From Rhodosalinus sediminis (GTDB lineage Bacteria > Pseudomonadota > Alphaproteobacteria > Rhodobacterales > Rhodobacteraceae): a stretch of 64,000 nucleotides of DNA. Position numbers and translations under genes: made by a program. Where the stretch lies: the NCBI RefSeq assembly GCF_003385555.1, contig NZ_QOHR01000008.1, positions 1 through 64,000 on the forward strand, in the 5' to 3' direction. Of this stretch, positions 40,149 to 49,467 are shown one piece after another (within the stretch, counting starts at the first letter, position 1; every line of letters begins with the position of its first letter). The notes under the pieces are model-generated. The model did not search any database, was not told where the DNA came from, and saw only the letters and a program-made list of their open reading frames with translations.

Positions 40149-41525
40149 ATGTCCGCCGATCCCGTGCTCGCCCGTCTCGACGCCGACCTGCCGCAGGCGC
40201 TGGAGCGGCTGATGACCTTCCTGGCGATTCCGTCGATCTCGACCGACCCGGCCTACGCCGCCGACTGCGACCGCGCGGCGGACTGGCTCGTCGCCGACCT
40301 GAAAGCCCTCGGCGCGACGGCGGAGAAGCGCGCCACCCCCGGTCACCCGATGGTCGTCGGCCACATCGGCGAAGGCGCGCCGCATCTCCTCTTCTACGGG
40401 CATTACGACGTGCAGCCGGCCGATCCGCCGGAGCTCTGGCACCGCGATCCCTTCGACCCGGCGGTGGAGGACACGCCGGCGGGCCGGGTGATCCGCGGCC
40501 GCGGCGCGGCCGACGACAAGGGCCAGCTGATGACCTTCGTCGAAGCCTGCCGCGCCTGGATCGCGGAGCACGGGGCCCTGCCCTGCCGCATCACCTTCTT
40601 CTTCGAGGGCGAGGAGGAATCGGGCTCGCCCTCCCTCGTCCCCTTCCTGCGCGAGAACGCCGATGAGCTCGCCGCCGATCTGGCGCTCGTCTGCGACACC
40701 GGCATGTACGACCGCAAGACGCCCTCGATCGTCACGCAGCTGCGCGGCATGCTGCGCGAGGAGGTCGTGCTGCGCGGCGCCTCCCGCGATCTGCACTCCG
40801 GCCTCTACGGCGGGCTCGCGGTCAACCCGATCCACGTGCTCTCCCGCGTGCTCGCCGATCTGCACGACGACACGGGCCGCGTCACCCTCGAGGGCTTCTA
40901 CGACGGCGTCGCCGAGACGCCGCCCGAGGTGCGCGCGCAGTGGGACGCGCTCGCCTTCGACGCGGAGGGCTTCCTCGGCCGCGTCGGGCTGTCCCACGGG
41001 GCGGGCGAACGGGACCGCACCGCGCTCGAACGCCTTTGGGCGCGCCCCACGGCCGAGGTCAACGGGATCGAGGGCGGCTACACCGGCGCGGGCTTCAAGA
41101 CGGTGCTTCCGGCGGAGGCGCGCGCCAAGGTGAGCTTCCGCCTCGTCGGCGAGCAGGACCCGGAGGCGATCCACCGCGCCTTCGTCGATCACGTCGAGCG
41201 CCGCCTGCCGCCCGACGTCACCGCCGAGTTCCCGATGGGCGACGGCGCGCCGGCGACGCAGATGGACGTCTCGCGCCCCGCGTTCGAGGCCGCGCGCGCC
41301 GCGCTCTCGGCGGAATGGGAGACCGAGGCGGTCTTCGCCGGCGTCGGCGGCTCGATCCCGGTGGCGGGCTACTTCCAGAGCGTTCTCGGCACCGAGCCCA
41401 TGCTGATCGGCTTCGGCCGCGACGACGACGCGCTGCACTCGCCCAACGAGAAATACGACCTCGAGAGCTTCCACAAGGGCGCGCGCAGCTGGGTGCGCAT
41501 CCTCGAGGCGCTGACGCGCGGCTGA
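40149..41525 (+). CDS. M20-family dipeptidase / metallopeptidase
   Basis: 458 aa, di-zinc hydrolase of the M20 (ArgE/DapE/carnosinase) superfamily, M20_dimer domain included. Metal and catalytic residues are seen in FYGHYDVQP (His, catalytic Asp), GRGAADDKGQ (bridging Asp), FFEGEEESGSP (general-base Glu and Glu ligand), VCDTGMYD (Asp) and DDALHSPNEKY (His). This set is typical of the broad-specificity cytosolic dipeptidase group. The gene is on + with an IclR-type regulator gene 168 bp downstream, which may control it. Physiological substrate unknown. Confidence 0.9.
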   Translation: MSADPVLARLDADLPQALERLMTFLAIPSISTDPAYAADCDRAADWLVADLKALGATAEKRATPGHPMVVGHIGEGAPHLLFYGHYDVQPADPPELWHRDPFDPAVEDTPAGRVIRGRGAADDKGQLMTFVEACRAWIAEHGALPCRITFFFEGEEESGSPSLVPFLRENADELAADLALVCDTGMYDRKTPSIVTQLRGMLREEVVLRGASRDLHSGLYGGLAVNPIHVLSRVLADLHDDTGRVTLEGFYDGVAETPPEVRAQWDALAFDAEGFLGRVGLSHGAGERDRTALERLWARPTAEVNGIEGGYTGAGFKTVLPAEARAKVSFRLVGEQDPEAIHRAFVDHVERRLPPDVTAEFPMGDGAPATQMDVSRPAFEAARAALSAEWETEAVFAGVGGSIPVAGYFQSVLGTEPMLIGFGRDDDALHSPNEKYDLESFHKGARSWVRILEALTRG

Positions 41526-41640
41526 CCGGGCGACGGGCCACGCGCGCCGGCGTTCCCGCGCGCGGGCGCCTGCCCTGTGGCGCGCGCGTGGGCGCGGCCC
41601 GGAAAAGCGACGCCACCTGCCCGCGCGGGCCACTCTCCGC

Positions 41641-41669
41641 TTCAAGGTGCCGCAAGGTCGCGCTAGGCT
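41641..41669 (+). promoter_or_regulatory. Predicted iclR-type gene promoter
   Basis: TTCAAG (41641-41646), 17-nt spacer, TAGGCT (41664-41669), with the gene start 24 nt further on. Consensus match only. Confidence 0.35.
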
Positions 41670-41693
41670 GTTCGCTCACCTTCCGCGGGATCG

Positions 41694-42464
41694 ATGCCGA
41701 ATTCCACCGACATACCCCCTTCAGACACCTCGCTGACGTTCGCCAAGGGTCTCGCGGTGCTGGAATGCTTCAACACCGCCACGACCGCGCTCGGCGTCCC
41801 CGAGATCGCGCGACGCTGCGGGCTCGACCGGGCGGTGGCGCGGCGTCTGGTGCTGACGCTGGTGCGGGCGGGCTACGTCCGTCAGCGCGGGCGGGCCTAT
41901 GCTCTCTGCCCCGGCAGCCTCGTGCTCGCGGCGGGGCTGCTTCAGGGCCAGCGGTTCGGCCTGACGGTCCAGCCGGTGCTGGAGGGCTTCGCGGCGCAGG
42001 CGCGGCAGCCGCTGATGCTCACGCTTCGCGACGGCCACGACGCCGTCTACGTCGCCCACGCCGGCGGCCCAGGCATCCTGCCCCGGCTCGGCTTCACGCT
42101 GGGCAGCCGACTGCCGCTCCTGTCCACGGCGGTCGGCCGCGCGATGCTCGGTGCGGAAACGCCGGGGGCGCGCGCGAAGCTGCTCGCGGAGGCGCCGCTC
42201 ACGGCCTGGACCGAGCGCACCGTGACCGAGCGCAGCCGCCTCGCGCAGGTCGTCGCGGAGACGCCGCCGGGCACGGCGGTCCGCAATGACGGCGAGTTCG
42301 AACCGGGAATCACGGCCACCGCCGTCGGCTTTCGCTGCGAGAGCGGCGAGGTGGCCGCCGTCGGACATTCCGCAGAGCGCGCGCTTTACGCCGAGCCCGG
42401 CACCGCGGAGCGGATCGAGACCGCGCTCGTGCGCTGCGCCGAGGCGCTTCGCACGCTCCTCTGA
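41694..42464 (+). CDS. IclR-family transcriptional regulator
   Basis: 256 aa. The N-terminal winged helix-turn-helix (about residues 12-70: FAKGLAVLECFNTATTALGVPEIARRCGLDRAVARRLVLTLVRAGYV) is followed by the IclR effector domain (about 85-250), with RLGFTLGSRLPLLSTAVGRAML and GTAVRNDGEFEPGITATAVGF. Such proteins usually control catabolism of aromatic or small organic acids (PcaR/PobR/KdgR types). No catabolic operon adjoins. The nearest candidate targets are itself and the M20 peptidase. The gene is convergent with the glycosyltransferase gene. Confidence 0.9.
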   Translation: MPNSTDIPPSDTSLTFAKGLAVLECFNTATTALGVPEIARRCGLDRAVARRLVLTLVRAGYVRQRGRAYALCPGSLVLAAGLLQGQRFGLTVQPVLEGFAAQARQPLMLTLRDGHDAVYVAHAGGPGILPRLGFTLGSRLPLLSTAVGRAMLGAETPGARAKLLAEAPLTAWTERTVTERSRLAQVVAETPPGTAVRNDGEFEPGITATAVGFRCESGEVAAVGHSAERALYAEPGTAERIETALVRCAEALRTLL

Positions 42465-42522
42465 GCGGGAGACCCGCGTTCGCGGCACGCGCGAACCGCC
42501 CCACCGCGTGGGTACCGCCCGC

Positions 42523-43575
42523 TCAGCCGCCCGCCAGCCGGTCGAGGACGGCGCTCATCACCGCCACGGTCTCCGACCAGCGCGGCAGCGCGCGGCCCGC
42601 CTCCGCCGCCCCGGCGGCGAGGCGCGCGCGCGCGGCGTCGTCCCCGAGCAGCGCGCGCAGCGCCCCGGCGAAGGCCGCCGGGTCGTCCGGCGCGACGAGC
42701 CGGCCGGCGGCGGCGGGCACCGTCTCGGGCACCGCGCCCGCGCGGCAGGCGACGACCGGCAGGCCGTGCGCCAGCGCCTCGGCGAAGGCCATGCCGTAGC
42801 CCTCGTAGCGCGAGGCGAGCGCGAAGAGCGTGGCGCCCCCGTAGAGCCGGGCGAGCTCCGCCCCGGACACCCGGCCCGCGAAGCGCGCGCGCCCGCCGAG
42901 GCCGAGCGCGCCCAGCAGCGCGTCGAGCTCGGCGGCATGCGCCGGGTCGTGATCGCCGCCCACCACCACCGCCTGCCAGTCGAGATCGCCGATCCGCGCG
43001 AGCGCCTGCAGCAGCACGTCGTGCCCCTTGCGCGGGTGGCGGATACCCACCGACAGGATCAGCGGCGGCGCGACCGGCGCGGGCGCGGCGCCGGGCCGAT
43101 CCACGCCCGGCAGCGCCGTCGAGAGGCGCGCGGGCGGCACGGCGTAGTCGCGCACCAGCACCTCCGCCGTGTGCGGGCTGTTGACCACCACGTGATCGGC
43201 CAGCGCCAGATTGTCGCGCTCCCGCTCGAACAGGAGCCGCCGCCGCGCCTCCGACAGCCCGGCCTCCAGCGCGAGCGGGTGGTGGATCATCGCCACCACC
43301 GGCGCCGCGACCCGGCCGAGGCCCGCCGTCTCCACCGCGCCGAAGACGAGTCCGTCGACGATCAGCGGCACGTCGCGCGGCACGGCGGCCATCTGCGCCA
43401 CCGCGTCGGCCATCTCGGCCGGGGTCGGGTCGGGAAAGCCCGCGCCGAGGCGCAGATGCGCCACCTCCCGCCCCTCGGCGCGCAGCCCCTCGAGCAGCCG
43501 GCGCTCGTAGATGAACCCGCCCGTCAGCGTGGCGATGTCCCCCGGAATGGCGAAGGCGGCGGGCGCGCGGGTCAT
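42523..43575 (-). CDS. Glycosyltransferase family 4 protein
   Basis: 350 aa, GT-B fold. Donor-side motifs are clear: SVGIRHPRKGHDVLLQAL, VVVGGDHDP, and the nucleotide-sugar site RYEGYGMAFAEALAHGLPVVACRAGAVPE with the E-x7-E pattern (about residues 255-285). The acceptor side is less conserved. It is the last gene of a six-gene minus-strand run; its ATG overlaps the permease stop (ATGA). In several Rhodobacterales a GT4 of this kind lies next to a CDP-alcohol phosphatidyltransferase, as it does six genes away here, pointing to envelope glycolipid or glycan synthesis. Confidence 0.85.
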   Translation of the reverse strand: MTRAPAAFAIPGDIATLTGGFIYERRLLEGLRAEGREVAHLRLGAGFPDPTPAEMADAVAQMAAVPRDVPLIVDGLVFGAVETAGLGRVAAPVVAMIHHPLALEAGLSEARRRLLFERERDNLALADHVVVNSPHTAEVLVRDYAVPPARLSTALPGVDRPGAAPAPVAPPLILSVGIRHPRKGHDVLLQALARIGDLDWQAVVVGGDHDPAHAAELDALLGALGLGGRARFAGRVSGAELARLYGGATLFALASRYEGYGMAFAEALAHGLPVVACRAGAVPETVPAAAGRLVAPDDPAAFAGALRALLGDDAARARLAAGAAEAGRALPRWSETVAVMSAVLDRLAGG

Positions 43576-45155
43576 CGCCGCTGCTCCCCGGCGTAGCGGG
43601 CGAGCACCCGCGCCTCCGCCGCCGCCACCAGCGCGTGGCCCGCCACGGTAGCGAGCGCGACGACGACCACCGCGCTCCAGAGCATCGCGTAGTCCGAGAG
43701 CGAGGCCGAGATCGCCATCAGCGCGCCGACGCCCCGCCCGGTCGCCAGCCACTCGACCACCGTCACCGCGAGGATCGCCGCCGGCAGCGACATCCGCGCC
43801 GCGGCGAAGAAGGCCGGCAGCATCGCGGGAAGCTGCGCGTGGACGAGCCGCCGCAGCGGGCCGGCCGCGTAGCTCTCGAAAACGTCGAGCACCTGCCCCG
43901 GCGCCCGCGCGAGGCCGTGGAGCGCCGCCACGAAGACCGGAAAGAAGATCATCACCGCGACGAGCGCGATGGTCCCCGCCGCGCCGCGCCCCATCAGCAG
44001 GACGACGAGCGGCGCGGTGGTCACGATCGGCACGGCGCGCAGCGCCACCGCCACCGGCATCGCCACCGCCGCCGCCCCCGGCGCGAGCGTCAGCGCCACG
44101 GCGAGCGCAGCGCCCGCCGCGAGCCCGGCGAGGTAGCCCGGCACGGCGAGCGCCAGCGTGTCGGCCAGCGCGCCGAAGAGCTCCGCCCGGTGCGCCGCCG
44201 CGCCCGGATCGGTGACGAGGAAGGCCCAGACGTCGCCCGGCCGCTTGGCGAAGAAGGCGTTCAGACCGAAGGCCTCCATCGCGCCCCACCAGAGCGCGAG
44301 CGCCACGCCCCCGGCGAGCGCCGCCTGCCCCAGCGCCGCGCCCGGCCGCGCGCCGCCGCCCGCCCCCGGCGGCGCGAGCAGCACCGGCGGCGGCTCCCTG
44401 AGGAGGCGGCGGCCCGCGGCCCCGATCGCCGCGTAGACCGCGATCGAAACCAGCGCGGCGACCGTGGCGAGCGCCCAGGTCGCCTCCACGTCGAGGGCGC
44501 GCAGCGCCCGGATGGTGAGCACGCCCATGCCCCGCTCGGCGCCCGTGAACTCCCCCACCATCGCGCCGAGAAAGGCCGCCGGCGCCGCGATCTGCAGCCC
44601 GGCGACGAGATAGGGCGCCGCCGCGAAGAGCCGGACGTGCAGGATCTCGGCCCAGCGCCCGCGCCCGTAGCTCGCCACCACGTCGAACCACGCCGCCGGC
44701 GCGGCGCGCAGCCCGACGAGGAGCGGCACGAAGGTCGTGTAATAGACCGCGAGCGCGGCGAGCGTGACCTGCGGCCCCGGCCCCGGGCCGTAGAGCACCC
44801 GCAGGATCGGCCCCGTCGCCACGAGCGGCAGGCAGAACACCAGAAGCGCGAGCGCCGCGATCAGCCGCTCCGCCCGCGGCCAGGCCACCGCGCAGAGCGC
44901 CAGCGCCACCGCCGCGAGGTTGCCGAGCGCGAAGCCCGCCGCGGCCTCCGCCCCCGTCACGGCGAGCGCGCGCGCCATGAGCGCGCCGTTCTCGCCGAGC
45001 CAGAGCGCCACCGCCATCGGCCCGGCGAGCAGCACCTCCGCCCCCGGCAGCCGCGCGAGTGCCTCCCAAACGACGAGAAGGCCCGCCACCCCGGCCAAGG
45101 GCGCGCCCGGCAACGCGCGCCGGGCCGGGGCGGCCGCCGCCTCCGCCGCGCTCAT
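43572..45155 (-). CDS. ABC transporter permease, two permease domains fused
   Basis: 527 aa with about 12 transmembrane helices. Two complete BPD_transp_1 permease units are seen: the first about residues 15-250 (coupling helix around YLVAGLQIAAPAAFLGAMVGEF), the second about 270-520 (LPAMLPAFFAAARMSLPAAILAVTVVEW). They are joined by a short Pro/Gly linker. Relatives in the nitrate/taurine/HMP uptake group (SsuC, TauC, ThiX) are usually single-domain homodimers, so the fusion is uncommon. The start and stop overlap both neighbours by ATGA, and it works with the ATPase and NMT1-type binding protein upstream. Confidence 0.85.
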   Translation of the reverse strand: MSAAEAAAAPARRALPGAPLAGVAGLLVVWEALARLPGAEVLLAGPMAVALWLGENGALMARALAVTGAEAAAGFALGNLAAVALALCAVAWPRAERLIAALALLVFCLPLVATGPILRVLYGPGPGPQVTLAALAVYYTTFVPLLVGLRAAPAAWFDVVASYGRGRWAEILHVRLFAAAPYLVAGLQIAAPAAFLGAMVGEFTGAERGMGVLTIRALRALDVEATWALATVAALVSIAVYAAIGAAGRRLLREPPPVLLAPPGAGGGARPGAALGQAALAGGVALALWWGAMEAFGLNAFFAKRPGDVWAFLVTDPGAAAHRAELFGALADTLALAVPGYLAGLAAGAALAVALTLAPGAAAVAMPVAVALRAVPIVTTAPLVVLLMGRGAAGTIALVAVMIFFPVFVAALHGLARAPGQVLDVFESYAAGPLRRLVHAQLPAMLPAFFAAARMSLPAAILAVTVVEWLATGRGVGALMAISASLSDYAMLWSAVVVVALATVAGHALVAAAEARVLARYAGEQRR

Positions 45156-45961
45156 TGCGCGGCGAGCCCCGTCTGCCCGCCCTCCGCCGCGCCGCGGGCG
45201 AGCGCGGCCGAGACCCGCTCGGCGAGTTCCGCGAAGGCGACCGTGAGCTCCACCCCCTCGGGCCGCGGCCGGTCGAGCGTCACGGGAATGTCGGCCACCA
45301 CCCGCGCGGGCCGGGGCGAAAGGACCAGCACCCGGTCCGCGATCAGCACCGCCTCGGTCACCGAATGGGTCACGAAGAGCGTCGTCGTGCCCCGCGCCTC
45401 CCAGAGGCGGGGCAGGTCGTGGGCGAGCTGGCGGCGGGTGAGTTCGTCCACCGCGCCGAAGGGCTCGTCGAGCAGCAGAAGCTCCGGCTCGGTGACGAGG
45501 CAGCGCGCGATCGCCGCGCGCTGGCGCATGCCCCCCGACAGCGCGCCGGGCCGCGTCCCGGCGAAGCCCTCGAGCCCCACGAGCGCGAGCAGCCGGTCGA
45601 TCGTCCCCGCCGCCGCGCGGCGCCGGGCGAGCGTCAGCGCCAGCGCCACGTTCCCGCGCACCGTGCGCCACGGCAGGAGCGAGGGGTCCTGAAAGCTCAC
45701 GGCGAGCCCGGCGCGGGCGCGCACCTCGGCCGGCGTCTCGTCCCCGATGGCGACGCTCCCCGCGCTCGGCGTCTCGAGCCCGGCGATCATGCGCAGCAGC
45801 GTGGACTTGCCGCAGCCCGAGGGGCCGACGAGCGCCGTCGTCGCCCCGGCCGCGAACTCGCGCGTGAAGGGCGCGACCACCTCGAGCCCGCCGCCCGCGG
45901 CGGGAAAGCGCTTCGCCAGCCCGGCGCAGGATATCCCCGGCGGCCCGGGCTCAGCCGGCAT
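45152..45961 (-). CDS. ABC transporter ATP-binding protein, nitrate/taurine/HMP type
   Basis: 269 aa. Complete ATPase: Walker A GPSGCGKST (about residues 45-53), Q-loop SFQDPSLLPWRTV, signature LSGGMRQRAAIARCL, Walker B LLLLDEPFGAVD, and H-switch VTHSVTEAV. The sequence is of the SsuB/TauB/ThiZ subgroup. The start overlaps the binding-protein gene by 11 bp and the stop overlaps the fused permease gene (ATGA), so the three are one translational unit. It powers import of the ligand bound by the NMT1-type protein. Confidence 0.92.
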   Translation of the reverse strand: MPAEPGPPGISCAGLAKRFPAAGGGLEVVAPFTREFAAGATTALVGPSGCGKSTLLRMIAGLETPSAGSVAIGDETPAEVRARAGLAVSFQDPSLLPWRTVRGNVALALTLARRRAAAGTIDRLLALVGLEGFAGTRPGALSGGMRQRAAIARCLVTEPELLLLDEPFGAVDELTRRQLAHDLPRLWEARGTTTLFVTHSVTEAVLIADRVLVLSPRPARVVADIPVTLDRPRPEGVELTVAFAELAERVSAALARGAAEGGQTGLAAQ

Positions 45962-46946
45962 GGACCTCCTCGAGGATAGAACGGTCCCAGAGATCGGGCG
46001 AGACGTCGTGGCCGAGCACCGCGAGCGTCTCGATCGTCTCCTCCACCGTGGCCGCCGAGAACCAGCCGAAGCCGCGCGCCTCGGTCAGCTCGGAGAACAT
46101 GAGCGGCACCTGCCGCTCGGCCTGCATCCGCTGCGCGCGCGGGTCGAGGTTGGCGTCGGGGTGCATCTCGAGCGTGGTCGCCACCGCCGCGTCGAGATCG
46201 GCGCGATAGGCCGCCCAGCCGCGCGTCTCCCCGCGCATGAGGCCGACGAGCTCCGCGCGGCGGGTGCGGAGGCTTTCGTCCGTGGCGATGTAGGTCTGCG
46301 ACTGAAGCGCGTAGCCGTGATCGGCCATCAGCATCGTCACGCTCTCGACCCCCTGCACCGCCATCGCCACCGGCAGGTCCGTCGCCCAGCAGAGGAGGCA
46401 GTCGACCTCTCCGGCGAGGAGCGGCGCGGCAGAATACTGCGTCGGCACGATCTCGATGCGGTCGATGTCCACGCCGTTCAGCGTGCAGAGCGCCTCGAGC
46501 ACCGGCATGTTGGCGAGCGCCATGCCGATGCGCTTGCCCGGCAGGTCCTGCGGCCTCTCGACCGGGTTTTCCGGCAGGGAGGCGACGGCGAAGGGGTTTT
46601 TCTGCATCGCCACGCCGATGATGCGGAAGGGCGCGCCCTGCGCCACCGCGGCGGCCGTATAATCCGCCGCCGAGACGCCCACGAGCGCGCGGCCCGAGAC
46701 GACCGGCGGCTCCACCGGCGCGTTCGGCCCGCCGGGCGCGAGGGTGACGTCGAGCCCGTCCTCGGCCCAGTAGCCGCGCGCCTGCGCGATGTAGGAGCCC
46801 GCGAACTGCACCGAGTGCAGCCACGACAGCTGCAGCGTCGCCGGCGTCGCCGCGCGCGCCCCGGCGCCCAGCATCCCCGCCGCCGCCGCGCCGCCCGTGA
46901 GGGCGAGCGCGCCGCGCCGCGTCAAGTGTGTTCGTCCGTTGCGCAT
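45951..46946 (-). CDS. ABC transporter substrate-binding protein, NMT1/THI5-like
   Basis: 331 aa. A Tat-type leader with twin Arg (LTRRGALALTGGAAAAGM, cleavage after ARA) exports it. The mature part is an NMT1/THI5 or SsuA-type binding fold: LSWLHSVQFAGSYIAQARGYWAEDGLDVTLAPGG, VSAADYTAAAVAQGAPFRIIGV, GKRIGMALANMP and CWATDLPVAMAVQG. Family ligands include thiamine pyrimidine precursors, sulfonates and riboflavin precursors. The YWAEDGLDVTL start and FAG segment favour a ThiY/RibY-like heterocycle binder, but this is a guess. It is the first gene of the ABC set, 62 bp after the AlkP-superfamily gene. Confidence 0.85.
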   Translation of the reverse strand: MRNGRTHLTRRGALALTGGAAAAGMLGAGARAATPATLQLSWLHSVQFAGSYIAQARGYWAEDGLDVTLAPGGPNAPVEPPVVSGRALVGVSAADYTAAAVAQGAPFRIIGVAMQKNPFAVASLPENPVERPQDLPGKRIGMALANMPVLEALCTLNGVDIDRIEIVPTQYSAAPLLAGEVDCLLCWATDLPVAMAVQGVESVTMLMADHGYALQSQTYIATDESLRTRRAELVGLMRGETRGWAAYRADLDAAVATTLEMHPDANLDPRAQRMQAERQVPLMFSELTEARGFGWFSAATVEETIETLAVLGHDVSPDLWDRSILEEVHAG

Positions 46947-47008
46947 GCGTCACCTCCTCGCGCCGCGATCAAGCCTAGAGCCTCCCGCACGGCGATCAAG
47001 CCGCAGTC

Positions 47009-48643
47009 TCACCGCCCGGCCCCGCGCGCGGGCGCGCCGCTCGAATAGGCGGCGAGAAAGCGGTCGCGGAAGCTCTCCATCCCCGCCACCGGCGCCTCCG
47101 CGCCGGGCAGGAGCCCCGGCGTCCAGCCCCAGCGCGCCGCCCGCGCCACGAGCGCGGGCGGCCCGATCAGATGCGCGGGCACCGCGCGGCTGTCGGTGCG
47201 CGCGACGAAGCCCGCCGGCGGGTGGTCGCCGAGGATCAGCATGAGCGGCGCCTCCGGCCCCGCCCGCCGCGCCGCCCAGCCCATCGCCGCGCGCAGGCTG
47301 TAGTCCACCGCCTTGCGGTATTGCGCGCGGATGCGGTCCGGGTCGCGCCAGACGACCTCCGGCGGATCGCCCGCGTTCGCCCAGCGGGCGTAGGCCGCGC
47401 CCTCGTCCGCGCGCGGCCACGGCACGAGCTCCGGAACCGGCACCCACGGCGCGTGCGAGGAGATGAGCGCGATCTGCGCGAACCACGGCCCGCCGTCATC
47501 GAAAAGCGCCTCCGCCCGCGCGAGCGTGAACTGGTCGGGCATCGTCACCCAGTTGAAGGGCGGCCCGTCGTAGCCGAGCGCGGCGGCGTCGTGGACGGTC
47601 TCGAAGCCCATGCGCGGCCCCTCGGGCCAGGCGAGGGTGATCGCCGGCATCACCGCGGCCGTGCGGAACCCCGCCTCGCCCGCGATGTGCCAGAGCGTGC
47701 GCCGCCCGCTCGTCGCCGCGGCCGAGTGCCGCGTCTGATCCGTGACCGACAGCCCCGAGGCGAGCGTCATGTGCGAGAGCCAGCTGCGGCCGCCCGCCGT
47801 CGGCGCCCGGAGCCAGCCGGAGCGCATGGCGAGCCCGCGCGCGCGCAGGTCCGCCTCCACCTCGGCGAGCGTCGCGCGGTGCGTCGGCGCGTAGAGCGGA
47901 TGCTCGAGGCTCGAGCGGCCGTAGCTTTCCACGAAGACGACGAAGACGTCGCGCCCGATCCGGTCCAGCAGTCCTTCGCGCCCGGCGTAGGGATCCTCCG
48001 CCGCCGCGGCGGCGAAGGCTTCGAGATCGGCGCGCGCGGCGGCGGTTCGGATCACGGTCTCGGCGGCGACGCGGGCAGTGAAGGCCGCGCCCGGCGGCTC
48101 CGCCGGCAGCCGCAAGCGCCCCAGCGACTGCCCCGCCTCGGCCACCGCGACGGCGGCGGCGAGCATGGCAGCCCCGCCCGCGGCGAGCGGCCAGCGTCCC
48201 GGCAGGCGCACCGCCGCCCAGCGCCCCGTCGCCCACCAGAGCGCCGCCGCGAGCCCCATCAGCGCGGCGGCGAGGCCGAGAACCCCCGCCGCGGCGAGCG
48301 CCGGGCCCACTGCCCCGGCGGCGAGGCGCCAGCCCGCCACGGCGAGCGGCCAGTCCACCAGCGGATTGACCCCGCGCGCGAAGGCCGCGTGGCTCGCCAG
48401 ATCGGCGAGCTTCAGCGCGGCGAGCAGCGTGAGCGCGAGGGCGACCGCGCCGCGGAACGCCCGCGTGGCCCGCGCCGCCGCGGGCAGCGCGACGAGCGCG
48501 GCGAGGAGCGCGGGCAGCTCCAGCGGCAAGAGCCCCAGCGCGGCCCAGGTGAGCGCCGCCGGATGGTTCGGCTGCACGAGCACGAGATGCAACAGCCCCG
48601 CGGCCACCGCGAGGCCCAGAGCCTGCGCGAGGCGCGCCCTCAC
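47009..48643 (-). CDS. AlkP-superfamily (sulfatase/LtaS-like) membrane transferase, possible OpgB-like phosphoglycerol transferase
   Basis: 544 aa from a GTG start that overlaps the upstream stop (GTGA). The N-terminal third has about five helices. The periplasmic domain has alkaline-phosphatase-superfamily metal sites: VFVVFVESYGRSSLEH (Glu), TAGGRSWLSHMTLASG (probable nucleophile Ser), LISSHAPWVPVP (His) and LILGDHPPAG (Asp-His). LTA synthase, OpgB and EptA share this plan. Immediately preceded by a CDP-alcohol phosphatidyltransferase gene and divergent from opgH/opgG, it may transfer phosphoglycerol to periplasmic glucans. This function is inferred from family and position. Confidence 0.8.
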   Translation of the reverse strand: MRARLAQALGLAVAAGLLHLVLVQPNHPAALTWAALGLLPLELPALLAALVALPAAARATRAFRGAVALALTLLAALKLADLASHAAFARGVNPLVDWPLAVAGWRLAAGAVGPALAAAGVLGLAAALMGLAAALWWATGRWAAVRLPGRWPLAAGGAAMLAAAVAVAEAGQSLGRLRLPAEPPGAAFTARVAAETVIRTAAARADLEAFAAAAAEDPYAGREGLLDRIGRDVFVVFVESYGRSSLEHPLYAPTHRATLAEVEADLRARGLAMRSGWLRAPTAGGRSWLSHMTLASGLSVTDQTRHSAAATSGRRTLWHIAGEAGFRTAAVMPAITLAWPEGPRMGFETVHDAAALGYDGPPFNWVTMPDQFTLARAEALFDDGGPWFAQIALISSHAPWVPVPELVPWPRADEGAAYARWANAGDPPEVVWRDPDRIRAQYRKAVDYSLRAAMGWAARRAGPEAPLMLILGDHPPAGFVARTDSRAVPAHLIGPPALVARAARWGWTPGLLPGAEAPVAGMESFRDRFLAAYSSGAPARGAGR

Positions 48644-49395
48644 CGCCGCCGCCGCGCGCGCCACAGCGCCCGGATGTCGATCGCGAAGGAGCCGGCGACG
48701 AGCGCCGCCGCGCCGAGACCCGCGAGCGTCGCCGCCCGCCCCTCCACCGGCGGCGCGAGGAGCGCCGTCAGAACGGCGATCTGGACGACGCAGATCGCCT
48801 TGCGCCGGGTCCGCTCCGGCAGCGGCGCGGCGAGCCACGGCGCGACCGCCCCGGCGGCGAGGAAGAGATAGCGCGCCGCGCCGAGGATCGCCGCCTCCGC
48901 CGGGCCGATCTTGCCCGCGGCGACGGCCGCCCCCGCGAGCACCAGCGCGACGAGCGCATCCGTCTCCACGTCGAAGCGCGCGCCGAAGCCCGAGACGAGC
49001 CCGCGCCGCCGGGCGAGCCAGCCGTCCACCCCGTCGAGCGCGAGCGTGGCCGCGGCGAGCGCCGTGAGCCCCCAGGCCTGCGCCGGCGTCGGCCCCGTGA
49101 GAAGCGCCGCGGCGAGAAAGAGCGCGCCGGTCGCGCGCAGATGCGTGACCGCGTTGCAGAGCCCGAGCGCGCGATGCGGATAGCCCCGCGCGAGGCCCGC
49201 GCCCGCCGCCGCGCTGACGCCGAGATGCGCGGCGAGCGCGCCGATCCAGACCGGCGCCGGCACCGCGCCGGGCCAGAGCGCGAGCGCACCCGCCAGCAAA
49301 GCGAACCACCCCGCCGCGACCGCCGCGAACTGCGCCGCCGCCGGCGCCTCCGCCGCGCGGGCCGCCACGAGTGCGTCGGTGCCGGGCTGCGTCAT
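48640..49395 (-). CDS. CDP-alcohol phosphatidyltransferase family protein
   Basis: 251 aa, about six to seven helices. The diagnostic DGxxARx8GxxxDxxxD signature is complete in DGWLARRRGLVSGFGARFD followed by VETD (about residues 120-142). It would make a phospholipid from CDP-diacylglycerol and an alcohol such as glycerol phosphate or inositol, at the inner membrane. The stop overlaps the GTG of the next gene (GTGA), tying it to a putative phosphoglycerol transferase that would need such a lipid as donor. The alcohol substrate cannot be told from sequence. Confidence 0.85.
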   Translation of the reverse strand: MTQPGTDALVAARAAEAPAAAQFAAVAAGWFALLAGALALWPGAVPAPVWIGALAAHLGVSAAAGAGLARGYPHRALGLCNAVTHLRATGALFLAAALLTGPTPAQAWGLTALAAATLALDGVDGWLARRRGLVSGFGARFDVETDALVALVLAGAAVAAGKIGPAEAAILGAARYLFLAAGAVAPWLAAPLPERTRRKAICVVQIAVLTALLAPPVEGRAATLAGLGAAALVAGSFAIDIRALWRARRRR

Positions 49396-49467
49396 CTCGC
49401 CTCCGTCGAAACAGGTCCAGAGGATAGCGCCGCGCCGCCGGGATCAAGCCGCGCGCCCGCGGCTCGA

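Noticed and set aside
42479-42495. Small inverted repeat TTCGCG-N5-CGCGAA between the convergent IclR and glycosyltransferase genes as a terminator
   Set aside because: Only 6 bp, without a U-tract on either strand.
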